Source: Dyella_B humi (GTDB taxonomy: Bacteria > Pseudomonadota > Gammaproteobacteria > Xanthomonadales > Rhodanobacteraceae). From it: a DNA stretch of 64,000 nt. Numbering within the stretch: the stretch's first letter is position 1; each line of letters opens with the position of its first letter. Below, one piece after another: positions 17,835-26,216 of this stretch. The notes under the pieces were generated by a model. That model was not told the DNA's origin. It was given only the letters and a program-made list of their open reading frames with translations, and ran no database searches. The translations under genes and the position numbers were made by a program. The stretch spans positions 372,001-436,000 of the forward strand of contig NZ_JADIKI010000021.1 of the NCBI RefSeq assembly GCF_044904605.1. Direction: 5' to 3'.

Positions 17835-18815
17835 ATGACGCATTTCAAGCATCGCTTCGGTTCTCTGGTTGCCTGCTCGTTCGCACTTGCCCTATGCGCA
17901 AACCAGGCCAGCGCTCAAGACTCGTCCGCCAATTTCACCGGTCCTTTGCTCACCTCCAACGCGGTGACGCTTCCCGCTGGCGCGTGGCTGGTCGAGCCTT
18001 ATCTGATCTATTACAAGAGCAACGCGTATTACGACGAACAGGGCAATCGCCACTCGCAAACGCCAAGCACGCGCCAGTGGCAGACGTCGATCCCCATCTA
18101 TTACGGTGTTACCGACCGCTTCCAGGTGCAGCTCGGTCTCGGCGGTGCGCATGCGATGTCCGGTGGCGCGCATACCGACGGCATCGGCGCCGCGGATACC
18201 ACGCTGGGCATGCAGTACATGGTGCTGGCGCCAGGTGAAGACAAGAAGCATCCCACCGTCTCGCTGGCCTACTCGCATCGCTTTCCGACCGGCACCTACG
18301 ACCGGCTCGATCAGAATCCACTGAACGCGATCGGCAATGGCGCAAACGTCGATACCTTCTCGGCGTTGCTGCAACAGTACGTGTGGCTGCCGAATGGCAG
18401 GCCGATGCGTTTTCGCGCGACGGTTTCCTACAGCCTTCCGCCCAGTCGGGTAAACGTGCAAGGCGCGAGTGCTTACGGGACGCCGCAAGATTTTCGCGGT
18501 GGCGTGCGGCTGGGTAGTTCGCTGGGCGTTTCCACCTCCGTCGAATACAGCATCAACCCGCAATGGGTGCTGGCGATGGATCTGGCCTACAACCGAGATG
18601 CCCCTTCGCAGTTGAAGGGCATAACCGGACAAGGCGACGCGGCTACACAGTTTGCGCGGCGCGACGCATCGCGTGACGTCTACAGTCTCGCGCCCGCGGT
18701 GGAATACAACTTCAACGATCGCATCGGCATCGTGGGCGGCGTGCAATTCAGCTTCGCCGGTCGCAATAACAATGCGTTCGTCACGCCCATGGCCGCCATT
18801 AACATGGTCTTCTAA
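17835..18815 (+). CDS. Outer-membrane beta-barrel protein (phenol-degradation MetA-like)
   Basis: 326 residues. A signal peptide ends at AQASA (about residue 28), and the mature protein alternates short polar and hydrophobic strands and ends in aromatic Phe, as outer-membrane barrels do. The first mature segment (GPLLTSNAVTLPAGAWLVEPYL) and YGTPQDFRGGV match the protein at 41901-42893, so the two are paralogues. The family is vaguely linked to transport or sensing of aromatic compounds; I do not assign a substrate. It is a single gene. Confidence 0.7.
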   Translation: MTHFKHRFGSLVACSFALALCANQASAQDSSANFTGPLLTSNAVTLPAGAWLVEPYLIYYKSNAYYDEQGNRHSQTPSTRQWQTSIPIYYGVTDRFQVQLGLGGAHAMSGGAHTDGIGAADTTLGMQYMVLAPGEDKKHPTVSLAYSHRFPTGTYDRLDQNPLNAIGNGANVDTFSALLQQYVWLPNGRPMRFRATVSYSLPPSRVNVQGASAYGTPQDFRGGVRLGSSLGVSTSVEYSINPQWVLAMDLAYNRDAPSQLKGITGQGDAATQFARRDASRDVYSLAPAVEYNFNDRIGIVGGVQFSFAGRNNNAFVTPMAAINMVF

Positions 18816-19021
18816 TGCAGCAGCAAAATACGCTTTCCGACGCAAGTGCCATACGCCGCCGCGGATGCTTCTCAGCCAGCTCGCATGGCTGCAAATTCAG
18901 CCGCAATGCAGCTTGTACCGCTGCCCTCCGCTGGGCTATGGTTCGCTGATGCCTCAAGCCCTAGGGCTGATTCCAGAGCACTTTCGATAACCGAGGCAAT
19001 TGTTCTCATGGGGATCATTTA

Positions 19022-20506
19022 ATGCTATTCAAACGCGTCAAGCCACTCGATCAGATACTAGCCACAGCAGAAAAGAAAGGGCTCACCCGGCAGCTTGGCG
19101 CATTCCAGCTCACCATGCTCGGCATCGGCGCCATCATCGGCACCGGTATTTTCGTCCTCACGGCGGAAGCCGGACAGAAAGCCGGCCCCGGCATGATGAT
19201 CTCGTTCGTGATCGCCGCCATCGTCTGCACGCTGGCGGCGTTGGCTTATGCGGAGCTGGCATCCATGGTGCCGGTAGCCGGCTCGGCCTACACCTACACG
19301 TACGGTGTACTCGGCGAAGGTATGGCCTGGATCGTCGGCTGGGCGCTGATTCTGGAATACACGATTGCAGCGAGCACGGTGTGCGTGGGCTGGTCGGGAT
19401 ACATGAACGGCTTGCTCGCCAACCACGGTGTTGGCTTGCCTGAATTCCTCCGCACCGGTCCGATGGATGGCGGCACTTTCAATCTGCTGGCCTTTCTTAT
19501 CGGCGCGCTGATCACCTTCCTGTTGGTGATCGGTACGTCTAAGTCGGCCAAGGTCAATGCTGTGCTGGTGCTGGTCAAAGTGATCGCGTTGACGGTGTTC
19601 ATCGTGCTCGCCTTACCGAAGGTACAAGACGCGAACTTCCATCCCTTTGTGCCAAACGGCTGGGGCAGCCCGATGGGCGGCATCGGCGTGCTGGGTGCGG
19701 CGGCGTCGATCTTCTTTGCTTATGTGGGTTTCGATGCGGTCTCCACCGCCGCGGAAGAAACCAAGAATCCGAACCGGAACATCCCCATCGGCCTAATCGG
19801 CTCGCTCGGCATCTGCACCGTCTACTACCTGCTGGTCAGCTATGGCGCCATCGGCGCAGTAGGTGCGCAGCCTGTCGTGGGACCCGGCGGCGGTGCACTG
19901 CAACCCGGTACGCCGGAGATGGTAGCCGCCTGTAAAGCCTCCGAAGCATTGGTTTGCAGCAAGGAGGCGCTGGCGCATGCGTTGCGCATGATTCACCACA
20001 ACTGGTGGGGCGACATCATCGGCGCGGCGGCAAGCATCGCGCTGCCTTCCGTGATCCTCACCATGACCTACGGCCAGACACGCATCTTCTTCACCATGGC
20101 ACGCGACGGTCTGCTGCCCTCTTCGCTCTCCAAGATCCACCCCCGTTTCCACACGCCGCATGTGATCACGCTAATCACTGGTCTGTTCGTGTCGTTTTTC
20201 GGCGCGATCTATCCGGTAGGCCAGCTCGCCGACATCACCAACTCGGGTACGCTGTTCGCGTTCCTGATGGTGGCCGTGGGCGTGATGGTGCTGCGCGTGA
20301 CGCAGCCGGATCGCAAGCGTCCTTTCCGCACACCGTTCGTGTGGTTGGTATGCCCGCTCGCGGTGATTGGCTGTCTGCTGCTGTTCGTCAACCTGCCGCT
20401 GAAGACGATAGAAGTGTTCTTCGGCTGGGGTATCGTCGGTCTGGTGGTGTACTACCTCTACGGTTATCGCAAGAGCCATCTTGCCAACGGCACCGAACCC
20501 GCCTGA
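19022..20506 (+). CDS. APC-superfamily amino-acid permease (cationic amino-acid type)
   Basis: 494 residues with 12 or more predicted membrane helices. The first helix motif GIGAIIGTGIFVLT is the substrate-binding GxG turn of the APC fold. FFAYVGFDAVSTAAEETKNP (the helix 6/7 segment) is a hallmark of the YfnA/CAT-like cationic amino-acid permease subgroup. It imports amino acids by proton symport; the exact substrate is uncertain. A paralogue follows 77 bases downstream, separated by a terminator. Confidence 0.88.
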   Translation: MLFKRVKPLDQILATAEKKGLTRQLGAFQLTMLGIGAIIGTGIFVLTAEAGQKAGPGMMISFVIAAIVCTLAALAYAELASMVPVAGSAYTYTYGVLGEGMAWIVGWALILEYTIAASTVCVGWSGYMNGLLANHGVGLPEFLRTGPMDGGTFNLLAFLIGALITFLLVIGTSKSAKVNAVLVLVKVIALTVFIVLALPKVQDANFHPFVPNGWGSPMGGIGVLGAAASIFFAYVGFDAVSTAAEETKNPNRNIPIGLIGSLGICTVYYLLVSYGAIGAVGAQPVVGPGGGALQPGTPEMVAACKASEALVCSKEALAHALRMIHHNWWGDIIGAAASIALPSVILTMTYGQTRIFFTMARDGLLPSSLSKIHPRFHTPHVITLITGLFVSFFGAIYPVGQLADITNSGTLFAFLMVAVGVMVLRVTQPDRKRPFRTPFVWLVCPLAVIGCLLLFVNLPLKTIEVFFGWGIVGLVVYYLYGYRKSHLANGTEPA

Positions 20507-20538
20507 GGTTACGGCGCCGCGTTATCGAGTAAATACGT

Positions 20539-20572
20539 CCGGCACGGTGAGCACACCGTGCCGGCTTTCTTT
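20539..20572 (+). terminator. Intrinsic terminator between the two permeases
   Basis: CCGGCACGGTG (20539-20549) and CACCGTGCCGG (20554-20564) form an 11-bp stem followed by CTTTCTTTC. It ends transcription 33 bases after the first permease, so the second gene probably has its own promoter or depends on read-through. Confidence 0.85.
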
Positions 20573-20583
20573 CAGGAAGCCTT

Positions 20584-22053
20584 ATGCTCAAGCAGTTATT
20601 CGCCCGCAAGACCGATTTTTCCGATGACGAGAGTACGCACGGCCCAAGCTTGCGTCGAACACTCGGCCCTTGGGGCATTACTGCGCTGGGTATCGGTGCA
20701 GTGATCGGCACCGGCATCTTCGTGGTGACCGGCCAGGCCGCGGCGGACCACGCCGGGCCGGCAGTGATCATCTCGTTTATCCTCGCGGCAATCTGCAGTG
20801 GCTTCACCGCATTGTGCTACTCTGAATTCGCCACGCTGATTCCGATTTCCGGCAGCTCCTACTCGTATGCGTACGCCACGCTCGGCGAGTCGGTGGCATG
20901 GTTCATTGGCTGGAACATGGTGCTGGAATACGGCATCTCGGCGTCCGCGGTAGCGACGAGCTGGACCGGCTATTTCACCAGCCTGCTCGATCACGTCGGT
21001 ATCCACCTGCCACACGCGCTGACGAATGCGCCATTTGCCTATACCAATGGCGCACTCGTCACGACCGGAGATCTATTCAACCTGCCCGCGGTGGCGATTG
21101 TGATGGCGCTGACCTGGGTCTGCTACATCGGTATTCGCGAATCGGCCGGCATCAACTTTTTCATGGTGCTGCTCAAGGTCGGCCTGATCATTGTCGTGGT
21201 GGTGGCCGGTTATCGCTACGTGAATCCGGCCAACTGGCACCCGTTCATTCCAGAAGCGCAAGGTAACCATAAATACGGTTGGGACGGCATTTTGCGCGGC
21301 GCGGGAATGGTGTTCTTTGCCTACATTGGTTTCGAGGCTACCTCGACCGCCGCACAGGAATGCAAGAACCCGCAACGCGATCTTCCATTCGGCACGCTGG
21401 TGTCGCTGGTGATCTGCACGGTGCTGTACCTGGCGATGGCAGCCGTGTTGACCGGACTTATTCCGTACACGCAGCTCGGCACGGACGAGCCGGTCGTTAC
21501 CGCAATCAAGGCGCATCCTGAGCTTGGTTGGCTGCGTCTGATCGTAGAGATCGGCGCCATGATCGGCCTGTCCTCGGTGATCCTGGTAATGATCATCGCG
21601 CAACCGCGCATCTTCATGATCATGTCGCGCGATGGCCTGCTGCCTCGGGTGTTCAATCGCATTCATCCGCGCCACCGCACGCCGCATATCAATACACTCA
21701 TCACCGGTGGAAGTATTGCGGCGCTCTCGGCGGTGTTTCCACTCGATCTGCTGGCGAACCTTACCTCCATGGGCACCCTCATTGCGTTCGTTGCCGTGTG
21801 CGCGGGCGTGCTGATCCTGCGCTACACCTCGCCCGAATTGCCGCGCACCTTCCGCGTGCCGTGGGCACCGGTGATCTGCGTGGCCGGCGTACTGAGTTGT
21901 GCAGGCCTGCTGGCTACCTTCGACTGGTTCAATTGGGCGTTGATGGTGGTCTGGACCCTGTTCGGCTTTGCGATTTACTTCACCTATGGGGTTCGCCATA
22001 GTCGCCTGCGTCTTGCCAATGGCTCGGCACGGGGCCAAACGTCGACGATTTGA
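20584..22053 (+). CDS. APC-superfamily amino-acid permease, second copy
   Basis: 489 residues, a clear paralogue of the preceding permease, with the same GIGAVIGTGIFVVTG first helix and a FFAYIGFEATSTAAQECKNP segment. Twelve or more membrane helices are predicted. The loop between helices is shorter than in the first copy. AGGA lies upstream of the ATG. The pair probably arose by tandem duplication, and different residues lining helices 1, 3 and 6 suggest different amino-acid preferences (inference). Confidence 0.88.
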   Translation: MLKQLFARKTDFSDDESTHGPSLRRTLGPWGITALGIGAVIGTGIFVVTGQAAADHAGPAVIISFILAAICSGFTALCYSEFATLIPISGSSYSYAYATLGESVAWFIGWNMVLEYGISASAVATSWTGYFTSLLDHVGIHLPHALTNAPFAYTNGALVTTGDLFNLPAVAIVMALTWVCYIGIRESAGINFFMVLLKVGLIIVVVVAGYRYVNPANWHPFIPEAQGNHKYGWDGILRGAGMVFFAYIGFEATSTAAQECKNPQRDLPFGTLVSLVICTVLYLAMAAVLTGLIPYTQLGTDEPVVTAIKAHPELGWLRLIVEIGAMIGLSSVILVMIIAQPRIFMIMSRDGLLPRVFNRIHPRHRTPHINTLITGGSIAALSAVFPLDLLANLTSMGTLIAFVAVCAGVLILRYTSPELPRTFRVPWAPVICVAGVLSCAGLLATFDWFNWALMVVWTLFGFAIYFTYGVRHSRLRLANGSARGQTSTI

Positions 22054-22190
22054 CGCAAACATCAGCTAACTGCATCGAAAAGCTTGGAATATGGCGCTAA
22101 CGGCGTTTTAATGAATTGAATGTGATGTGTTCGAAATTATCTTTAACTTACTGAATTTAAAGAGAAAAAAATTTCGACATCACAAATTTC

Positions 22191-22387
22191 CTACCCCGAT
22201 CCGCCGTACTTCGGTCAACCGGAGTATCATCGGTGGCCCGGGTTGATCACTTGGCAGTGGGCCCCGGATTGCCACCCGGCGCGTCAGGCCAGTTAGCTCC
22301 TCGACCTGACGCGTCCGGGTAGCACCTTTCAGTAACACCCCTTCGTTTCTTTTCAAAACGCCTGTCCCGTACAGGCGTTTTCTTTTT
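22191..22387 (+). ncRNA. Candidate structured small RNA
   Basis: A compact multibranched fold is readable. P1 is CTACCC (22191-22196) with GGGTAG (22317-22322). P2 is TACTTCGG with CCGGAGTA (22207-22226), containing a U-G pair that works only on the plus strand. P3 is GGTGGC (22232-22237) with GCCACC (22271-22276), holding CCGGG/CCCGG and CACT/AGTG inside. P4 is CGCGTCAGG with CCTGACGCG (22280-22313). The P4 loop contains CTCCTC, an anti-Shine-Dalgarno-like sequence. An intrinsic terminator ends the unit at 22387. No protein gene follows on this strand before 22939, so a trans-acting RNA is more likely than a riboswitch. I do not recognise the family. Confidence 0.6.
22355..22387 (+). terminator. 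Intrinsic terminator of the candidate RNA
   Basis: AAAACGCCTGT (22355-22365) and ACAGGCGTTTT (22371-22381) form an 11-bp stem with loop CCCGT, followed by CTTTTT. The better U-tract is on the plus strand. Confidence 0.88.
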
Positions 22388-22402
22388 GTGTGCACGACGC
22401 GC

Positions 22403-22431
22403 AAACAAAAAGGCCGGCGTAAAGCCGGCCT
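22403..22431 (-). terminator. Intrinsic terminator of the HiPIP gene
   Basis: AGGCCGGC (22411-22418) and GCCGGCCT (22424-22431) form an 8-bp stem. Read leftwards it is followed by TTTTTGTTTG, about 20 bases after the HiPIP stop codon. Confidence 0.85.
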
Positions 22432-22451
22432 GTACTGATAAGCGTGATGCG

Positions 22452-22784
22452 TCAGGCTTGCTTCGCTGTGTGCGAGATGCACCAGCCTTTCGCATTCACT
22501 GCCTTGCCCGGGAACAACTGGCAGGGACCGTAACCTGTTGCAGCACCGGTATAGAACTGACAGTTGGCGCAGGTGTCGCCGGGTTTGTGCTTGGGATCCT
22601 TCGTCGCCGTGGCGTCTTCCACATAGCCCAGCGCCTTGGCGGTGGGATCGGCTTCAGAAACGTGCGGCAGATCATCCGCGCGCGCGACGCGCGGCAATCC
22701 ACTTACCAGCGCTGCCGCGGCGGCGGTGCCGACGGCAAGCTTGAGGAAACGACGACGTGACTCGATCTCTTCATGTCCTGACAT
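22452..22784 (-). CDS. High-potential iron-sulfur protein (HiPIP)
   Basis: 110-residue precursor. A Tat signal with twin-arginine RRRFLK and a hydrophobic stretch ends around ARA (residue 36). The four [4Fe-4S] ligands are C72, C75, C88 and C102 in the typical C-x2-C-x12-C-x13-C spacing. HiPIPs are periplasmic one-electron carriers serving respiratory oxidases. The ATG at 22784 gives a normal Tat n-region; an in-frame start four codons earlier is possible. A single gene with its own terminator. Confidence 0.93.
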   Translation of the reverse strand: MSGHEEIESRRRFLKLAVGTAAAAALVSGLPRVARADDLPHVSEADPTAKALGYVEDATATKDPKHKPGDTCANCQFYTGAATGYGPCQLFPGKAVNAKGWCISHTAKQA

Positions 22785-22905
22785 AACCACCCTCATCGTT
22801 GTTTTTGCCGCGGGAGCTGCGGCGACGGTGCACGCATCCTAACGCCATGCACCGCGCCAGGTCCTTTTCGCGAATAACTCGCATTTCGCGCGTTTCCTGC
22901 CGTGC

Positions 22906-22932
22906 TATAGTCACCACTCATTTGGACGTCCA
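22906..22932 (+). promoter_or_regulatory. mtnB promoter -10 and candidate operator palindrome
   Basis: A TATAGT -10 box (22906-22911) lies 27 bases before the mtnB ATG. The 10-bp perfect palindrome TGGACGTCCA (22923-22932) falls right after the expected start site, where a bound repressor would block initiation. It resembles but does not equal the MetJ half-site AGACGTCT. The regulator is unknown. Confidence 0.5.
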
Positions 22933-22938
22933 TTTGCC

Positions 22939-23586
22939 ATGAGCCAAACACTGCCCGCCTCCATTCCCTCTGCACTGTTCTACGAGCGCGCCGATGCGAT
23001 CACCGACGCAGCGCGCGAACTTGCGCAACACGGCTGGACGCCGGCCACCAGCAGCAATTTCTCGATGCGCGTGGATGCCGATCACGCTGCAATAACAATC
23101 TCCGGACGCGACAAAGGCAAGCTCGGCCGCGACGACATCATGTTGGTGGACATGCACGGCAAGGCGGTCGGCACCAGCGCACGCCCAAGTGCGGAAACCG
23201 AATTGCACACGCAGGTGTATCGCCGCTGGCCGGAAGTGAACGTAGTGTTGCACACGCATTCGCGCACGCAGAGCGTCGCCTCGCGCCTGTTCGCCAGCGA
23301 CGGCGTCATCCGCCTGGAAGGCTGGGAACTGCAGAAAGCGATCCGCGGCCACACCACGCACGAAAGCGTGCTCGATATTCCCGTGTTCCCCAACACACAG
23401 CACATGCCCGAACTGGTGGCGCAGGTAGATGCCTGGATAGATTCCGGCAAGCCTCTGAGCGCCTACTTGATCAATGGTCACGGCATCTATACCTGGGGTC
23501 ATGACATGGCCGAAGCGCGCCGCCATCTGGAGGCGCTGGAATTTCTGCTCGGCTGCGAACTCGATTTGAGGAGACTGAACGCATGA
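22939..23586 (+). CDS. mtnB: Methylthioribulose-1-phosphate dehydratase
   Basis: 215 residues of the class II aldolase/adducin fold. Zinc ligands are in VLHTHS (H105 and H107) with a further His in the NGHGIYTWG region; the catalytic-side motif ATSSNFSMR is near residue 37. It dehydrates 5-methylthioribulose-1-phosphate in methionine salvage. Its stop overlaps the mtnD start (ATGA). mtnA, the preceding step, is not in the window. Confidence 0.95.
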   Translation: MSQTLPASIPSALFYERADAITDAARELAQHGWTPATSSNFSMRVDADHAAITISGRDKGKLGRDDIMLVDMHGKAVGTSARPSAETELHTQVYRRWPEVNVVLHTHSRTQSVASRLFASDGVIRLEGWELQKAIRGHTTHESVLDIPVFPNTQHMPELVAQVDAWIDSGKPLSAYLINGHGIYTWGHDMAEARRHLEALEFLLGCELDLRRLNA

Positions 23587-24143
23587 GCCGCCTGCGCATT
23601 TTTGACGAGCAGCACCCGCACAACCCCCTCTCGGTGCACGAGGATCACGCCGGCATCGCCCGCGAACTGGCCAAGGTCGGCGTGCGCTTCGAGCAGTGGG
23701 AAGCCAGCCAGCCGATTAAACCCGGTGCCAGCCAGGACGACGTCATCGCCGCCTATCGCGCGGACATCGATCGCCTGATGGGCGAGGAAGGCTACCAGGC
23801 GGTCGACGTGATCAGCCTGACGCCAGACCATCCCGATCGCGCCACGCTTCGCCAGAAATTCCTGAGCGAGCACACACACAGCGAAGACGAAGTGCGCTTC
23901 TTCGTCGCCGGTGCTGGTCAGTTCACTCTGCATATCGGCGACAAGATCTACGACGTGCTGTGCGAACAAGGCGACCTGATCGGCGTGCCGGACGGCACCC
24001 GCCACTGGTTCGACATGAGCGAGGCGCCCTACTTCGTGGCCATTCGCCTATTCACCAACAAGGAGGGCTGGGTGGCCAACTTCACCGGCTCGGATATTGC
24101 GGAGCGGTTTCCGCGGATGACGCCTTTGGCAGCCGCTGCGTAA
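23583..24143 (+). CDS. mtnD: Acireductone dioxygenase
   Basis: 186-residue cupin. The metal ligands lie in EHTHSEDEVRFF (two His and a Glu) and GTRHWFD (fourth His). With Fe it makes 4-methylthio-2-oxobutanoate and formate, the productive branch of methionine salvage; with Ni the products differ. It is coupled to mtnB by a 4-base overlap. A 280-base gap containing a REP-like repeat separates it from mtnC. Confidence 0.95.
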   Translation: MSRLRIFDEQHPHNPLSVHEDHAGIARELAKVGVRFEQWEASQPIKPGASQDDVIAAYRADIDRLMGEEGYQAVDVISLTPDHPDRATLRQKFLSEHTHSEDEVRFFVAGAGQFTLHIGDKIYDVLCEQGDLIGVPDGTRHWFDMSEAPYFVAIRLFTNKEGWVANFTGSDIAERFPRMTPLAAAA

Positions 24144-24189
24144 TTCTTTCACCCTCCCCCAAACTGGGGGCTGTAGCTGATAGTTTTCT

Positions 24190-24266
24190 CGTCACCCCGG
24201 CGAAAGCCGGGACTCAGTGCCTTTGCACATCAAAGTCGCTGGGCCCAAGCTTTCGCCGGGGTGACG
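24190..24266. repeat. REP-like palindrome, CACCCCGG subtype
   Basis: CGTCACCCCGGCGAAAG (24190-24206) is inverted perfectly as CTTTCGCCGGGGTGACG (24250-24266), a 17-bp stem around a 43-base loop. It sits in the mtnD-mtnC spacer, whose remaining ~150 bases show no gene. Confidence 0.85.
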
Positions 24267-24423
24267 AACTCTAAACTGCCGGTGTCGCCGAGTTTCATCG
24301 CCAATCACGCTTCCGAAGTCGAGAGAGAATCGACCTGCGGCGAAGCCAGAACCGCGACAGGGGCCGCTTGCACCCACGCAAGCCCACGCTAAGCTTGGGA
24401 GCCCCCTCCCCCCGCAGCTCCCC

Positions 24424-25110
24424 ATGACCGTCATCCGCGCCATCGTCACCGATATCGAAGGAACCACCAGTTCCATCAGCTTCGTCAAGGACGTGCTGTT
24501 CCCGTACGCCCGCAAACGCCTACCGGCCTATATCGAGACGCACGGCGACAAACCCGAGGTGCAGCACTGGCTGCATGAGGCGGCCAAAGAGGCCGGCATC
24601 GTCGAGGCGAGCCGGCAGGAAGTCCTCGAGCTGCTGCTGCGTTGGATCGACGAGGACCGCAAATCCACTGCCCTCAAAGCGCTGCAGGGCATGATCTGGC
24701 AGGAAGGTTACGAGTCCGGCGAATACCGCGCCCACGTGTACCCAGAAGTCGCTGCCCGCCTGCACGCCTGGCGCGGCGAGGGGCTGCACTTGTACGTGTA
24801 CTCCTCCGGCTCCGTGCCGGCGCAGAAACTGCTTTTCCGCTACAGCGAGTCCGGCGACCTCAGCCCTCTGTTCGCCGGCAACTTCGACACCGAGACCGGC
24901 CCCAAGCGGGAGCAGGCTTCCTACGAACGTATCGTGGAAGCGATCGGCGAGCGCCCTGAGCACGTGCTGTTCCTCTCCGATGTAGTGGAAGAGCTGGACG
25001 CCGCCCGTGCCGCCGGCCTGCGCACCGGCTGGTTGCTGCGGCCGCCCATGGAGATTCCGCCGCAACCGCGCCATCCGGCCTACACCAGCTTCGACGCCAT
25101 CCAGCTCTGA
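24424..25110 (+). CDS. mtnC: Enolase-phosphatase E1
   Basis: 228-residue HAD-family protein. The nucleophile motif is TDIEGTTSSISFVKDVLFPYA, with DIEGTT replacing the usual DxDGT, as in all E1 enzymes. YSSGSVPAQ is motif II and FLSDVVEELDAA the metal-binding motif IV. It enolises and dephosphorylates diketo-5-methylthiopentyl-1-phosphate, supplying the acireductone used by MtnD. Confidence 0.95.
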   Translation: MTVIRAIVTDIEGTTSSISFVKDVLFPYARKRLPAYIETHGDKPEVQHWLHEAAKEAGIVEASRQEVLELLLRWIDEDRKSTALKALQGMIWQEGYESGEYRAHVYPEVAARLHAWRGEGLHLYVYSSGSVPAQKLLFRYSESGDLSPLFAGNFDTETGPKREQASYERIVEAIGERPEHVLFLSDVVEELDAARAAGLRTGWLLRPPMEIPPQPRHPAYTSFDAIQL

Positions 25111-25121
25111 GCCGATCGCCT

Positions 25122-26150
25122 ATGCGCATGCGCACTCTCCTGATCGCCCTGCTCTCCTTCGCCGCCGGTGTGCTGCTGATACTGCTGGTCACCGGGCACC
25201 GGCCGCCACACAACGAAGAAGTGGTGAGCGTAGCGACCAGCAGCAGCGTATCGCCCGCGCCTTCCGCCTCCAGCAGCGACACGGACGACGACGAAGGCAA
25301 CGACAATTGGCCCAGTCAAGGTCCCTCACCGGAACAAGTGATCTATACGCAACCGACGATGGTGCGCAAGGCCGTGGCCGGCCTTTCTCCTCGTATTCCC
25401 GACAAGACCAACCTGTATCTGCTGAGCTTCGCCGGCGACGGTGGCGAAGACGTGTTCCGCAACGAGGCCGAATACGCCGCACAGCTGTTCACTCGTCGCT
25501 TCGGCCCCACCGCGCACGCGCTGGTATTGGAAAACAATCCCGCCACGCTGCAGACGCATCCGCTGGCGAGCTGGAGCAATCTGGAGGATACGCTCGACCA
25601 GCTGGCGAGCGTGATGAACCCGGAGCAGGACATCCTGGTGCTCTACATGACCTCGCACGGCGACGAGGACCACAACCTGCTGGTCGACATGGACCCGCTG
25701 CCGCTGGACCAGATTGGTGCCCCCGACCTCGCCGGCATCCTGAAAAAGCGTTCGTTCAAATGGAAAGTGGTGGTGGTGAACGCCTGCTATTCCGGCGGCT
25801 TCGTGCCCGATCTACGCGGCCCCGGCACGCTGGTGCTCACCGCCGCGCGCACGGATCGCAGCTCGTTCGGCTGCGGCAGCGATTCCGATATCACCTACTT
25901 CGGCAAGGCCTGGTTGGTGGATGCGCTGAACAAGACCGACAACTTCGTCGACGCCTTCCAGTTGGCCAAGCGCGACATCAACACATGGGAACAACAGGAC
26001 AAGCTCACGCCATCCGAACCGCAGATCGATATCGGTACCGGCATTGCACAGCAGCTTGCGATGTGGCGGAAGGAAGTGACGCCAGGGCCGGTCGTGCCGT
26101 TTACACCGCCGCCGGCGTCGGCGAGCAGTGCGGGAGCGACAACTCAGTAA
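25122..26150 (+). CDS. C13-family (legumain-type) cysteine peptidase
   Basis: 342 residues. The first 24 residues form a signal anchor, followed by a Ser/Asp-rich linker (about 35-65). The catalytic dyad is H179 in MTSHGDED and C222 in VVNACYSGGF, the legumain/caspase-like clan CD arrangement. The C-terminal 25 residues are Pro/Ser/Ala-rich. It is probably periplasmic or membrane-anchored and would cleave after Asn or Asp, or act as a transamidase, but its substrate is unknown. It begins 11 bases after mtnC, so it shares that transcript. Confidence 0.85.
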   Translation: MRMRTLLIALLSFAAGVLLILLVTGHRPPHNEEVVSVATSSSVSPAPSASSSDTDDDEGNDNWPSQGPSPEQVIYTQPTMVRKAVAGLSPRIPDKTNLYLLSFAGDGGEDVFRNEAEYAAQLFTRRFGPTAHALVLENNPATLQTHPLASWSNLEDTLDQLASVMNPEQDILVLYMTSHGDEDHNLLVDMDPLPLDQIGAPDLAGILKKRSFKWKVVVVNACYSGGFVPDLRGPGTLVLTAARTDRSSFGCGSDSDITYFGKAWLVDALNKTDNFVDAFQLAKRDINTWEQQDKLTPSEPQIDIGTGIAQQLAMWRKEVTPGPVVPFTPPPASASSAGATTQ

Positions 26151-26177
26151 GCCTCGACTTTTGCATAATCCCCACGG

Positions 26178-26207
26178 CCGTCATTCCCGCAAAAGCGGGA
26201 ATGACGG
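26178..26207. repeat. REP-like palindrome, minimal form
   Basis: CCGTCATTCCCGC (26178-26190) and GCGGGAATGACGG (26195-26207) form a 13-bp stem with loop AAAA. This is one arm of the larger repeats, alone between two convergent genes, where it may work as a shared 3'-end hairpin. Confidence 0.85.
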
Positions 26208-26216
26208 TCATAGTGG

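Noticed and set aside
20507..20583. A small RNA between the permeases
   Set aside because: The only structure is a single terminator stem with a T-rich tail; there is no room for a separate transcript.
22191..22387. Assignment of the structured RNA as 6S RNA, tmRNA or a riboswitch
   Set aside because: The fold is a multibranched junction rather than one long bulged rod (6S), lacks a tRNA-like end and tag frame (tmRNA), and no gene follows it on the same strand within 500 bases (riboswitch).
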